Below, piece by piece: positions 62,899 through 64,000 of a DNA stretch of 64,000 nt. The stretch lies in contig NZ_CP016793.1 in NCBI RefSeq assembly GCF_001701025.1, positions 7,440,001-7,504,000 on the forward strand. The letters run 5' to 3'. Below the pieces are notes generated by a model that was not told the origin of the DNA, did no database searches, and worked only from the letters and a program-made list of their open reading frames with translations. The stretch's first letter is position 1. Each line of letters begins with the position of its first letter. A program made the position numbers and the translations under genes. This DNA comes from Lentzea guizhouensis. Lineage in GTDB: Bacteria > Actinomycetota > Actinomycetes > Mycobacteriales > Pseudonocardiaceae.

Positions 62899-62936
62899 TG
62901 CCGAACGTCGGCCGAATCCCCGGCCGACGTTCGGCA
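62899..62936. terminator. 15-base perfect hairpin in intergenic space
   Basis: TGCCGAACGTCGGCC and its exact complement are separated by eight bases. It stands alone about 445 bases upstream of the response-regulator start, with no gene ending directly beside it on either strand except the small minus-strand frame at 63049, which reads towards it. The remaining 62455-63048 space contains nothing else I can support. Confidence 0.6.
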
Positions 62937-63048
62937 GGGTCGGACATACCTCTCCGCTCGAAGTCGGCGGCGGGGGCACCATCTCCCGCAGGTGGGATGA
63001 ACGCCGGACGCTGCTCAGCGCGGGAACGTCAGGACTGATCTTCCCAGT

Positions 63049-63312
63049 TCACGGCAGGTGTCGGGTCTTTGTCACCGCGACGTGCACCTCTTGCGTCGCG
63101 TCGTTGGCGGAGTCGTACGCCTGGCCGACGCTCCGAGTTCCGCAGCGGCGGACCATGCCGGACCGCACGACCGACAGCACGTGTTCGACGAGCTGCCCGG
63201 TCGCTCCTGCGGTGCGCTGCACAATCCTCGCTTCCGGCTTCAACGCTCTTTTCCGTTCTTCCACCGGTCCCGGTCTAGCCGTCGCTGAGTCGGCCTGCGG
63301 TCGGTTTATCAT
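63049..63312 (-). CDS. Hypothetical small protein
   Basis: An 87-residue frame (INRPQADSATARPGPVEERK; QLVEHVLSVVRSGMVRRCGT; SANDATQEVHVAVTKTRHLP). Third codon positions are GC-rich from about residue 30 onward, which supports real coding. The start at 63312 is uncertain because the frame is open to 63459 and no strong ribosome site was found. The family was not recognised. It would be transcribed divergently from the RsbW-like gene, and the hairpin at 62899 lies downstream of it. Confidence 0.35.
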   Translation of the reverse strand: MINRPQADSATARPGPVEERKRALKPEARIVQRTAGATGQLVEHVLSVVRSGMVRRCGTRSVGQAYDSANDATQEVHVAVTKTRHLP

Positions 63313-63469
63313 CGCGTCGTACCCACGCCTCATCACATGATCAGCTCTGTGCTGGACGTCGTGCGATGACTGATGTGCAAGTTTGGAGTGAATCCGCCGA
63401 TCCGAGAGTTCGGAACGACAGTCTGGGAGGCCTGGGGCCTCCGTCACCCGGTTCGGCAAGGGGTATTAC

Positions 63470-63949
63470 GTGAGTAGATCGGCGGAGGTTCTCGTTGAAC
63501 GCGAACTGTCCCACGGCAGTCCGTCGGTGGCCGATGACCGGTGCAGACTTCGCAACGCGCTCGGCGGGGTGGACGAGGACCGTGTCCACGACGCCGTGCT
63601 GATCATGACTGAGCTGGTGGAGAACGCATACCGCCACGCCGGCGGTCCACGTCGCTTGTGCGTGCAGCTGGTGCGGGAGTCTGGTGTGATCAGGGTCGAG
63701 GTCGAGGACCGGAGCCCGATGCGCCTCCCGGTACTGGGGCGACATGGCCACACGGATTCCGATGGTGCGGGACTGCTGATCGTCAACCGCCTGTCAACCA
63801 GGTGGGGCTTCCGGCGGCGCGATGCCGTCAAAACCGTGTGGGCGGAGGTCTCAGCGTGCCGGACCTCTGAACTCGATGCCCTGGGAGTGACCTCACCCGC
63901 CGAGCAGATCGCGGTGGGAGTCAGCCGAGAGGCGCCGTGCGTGCTGTAG
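63470..63949 (+). CDS. RsbW/SpoIIAB-like ATP-binding regulator
   Basis: A 159-residue HATPase_c protein of the anti-sigma-factor kinase type. The N box is VLIMTELVENAYRHAGGPRR, the G1-like box VEVEDRSPMRLP and the G2 region SDGAGLLIVNRLSTRWGFRR. There is no phospho-acceptor His, as expected for this family. Actinomycetes have many such proteins, most acting as serine kinases or anti-sigma regulators in stress and development. The start at 63470 is GTG. No anti-anti-sigma or sigma gene is visible inside the window. Confidence 0.85.
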   Translation: MSRSAEVLVERELSHGSPSVADDRCRLRNALGGVDEDRVHDAVLIMTELVENAYRHAGGPRRLCVQLVRESGVIRVEVEDRSPMRLPVLGRHGHTDSDGAGLLIVNRLSTRWGFRRRDAVKTVWAEVSACRTSELDALGVTSPAEQIAVGVSREAPCVL

Positions 63950-64000
63950 GTCGTGAGCGCCCGCAGAACCCTGCACTTGCGAGCGCGAGCAGCGAGCTGG

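Overview
The window is high-GC actinomycete DNA. GTG starts are frequent, genes sit in ATGA/GTGA-overlapping operons, and there are SARP/AfsR, ANTAR, DUF202 and RsbW-type proteins. The gene content fits a filamentous antibiotic producer, most likely Pseudonocardiales, although I cannot assign a genus from sequence alone.

Layout. (1) 1-10.0 kb is a tightly coupled minus-strand operon. It encodes an ATP-grasp ligase, a DUF364 'heavy-metal chelation' protein, a cysteine-synthase-like PLP enzyme, an enolase-superfamily (dipeptide epimerase-like) enzyme, an MFS exporter, a methyltransferase and a peptide/nickel-type ABC importer whose ATPase runs off the left edge. A Fur/Zur-like palindrome lies 47 bases upstream of its first start codon, and a His-rich protein is divergently encoded. 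I read this as a metal-repressed metallophore synthesis, export and uptake locus of a type I do not recognise. (2) 10.0-16.4 kb holds degraded genes (GAF-ANTAR, patatin, AraC, Old Yellow Enzyme, aldo-keto reductase, WD40), two near-identical SDR genes (the second with one lost base) and a TetR gene. A TetR-type palindrome recurs at three places. (3) 16.4-21.5 kb carries a TIR-membrane-WD40 protein with 14 repeats, a frameshifted tandem pair of small membrane proteins and small ORFs. (4) 22-27.7 kb carries a Tat-exported propeller/lectin-like protein, a neutral-ceramidase-like protein and an AfsR-type regulator. (5) 28-29.1 kb is IS debris. (6) 29.1-46.4 kb is an NRPS/PKS gene cluster: free-standing condensation and carrier proteins, a T-C-A-T NRPS, a KS-AT-ACP-TE PKS, a threonine-type A-T protein with a P450 and a thioesterase, an exporter, two further P450s and a type II thioesterase. 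(7) 47.5-52 kb is a graveyard: a protease fragment, a LanC remnant fused end to end with a DUF3375 (Wadjet JetA) remnant, IS fragments and a secreted C39-like protein. (8) 52-55.4 kb encodes two secreted alpha/beta hydrolases and a TetR regulator. (9) 56.4-57.6 kb is an intact IS. (10) 57.9-64 kb encodes NhaA, two DUF202 proteins, a lipoprotein with a two-component system, and an RsbW-like ATPase.

A recurring technical feature is the loss of one base from a short G or C run (SDR copy 2, the PKS AT domain, LanC). Some apparent pseudogenes may therefore be sequencing errors. All functional assignments come from reading motifs by eye; no database search was run.
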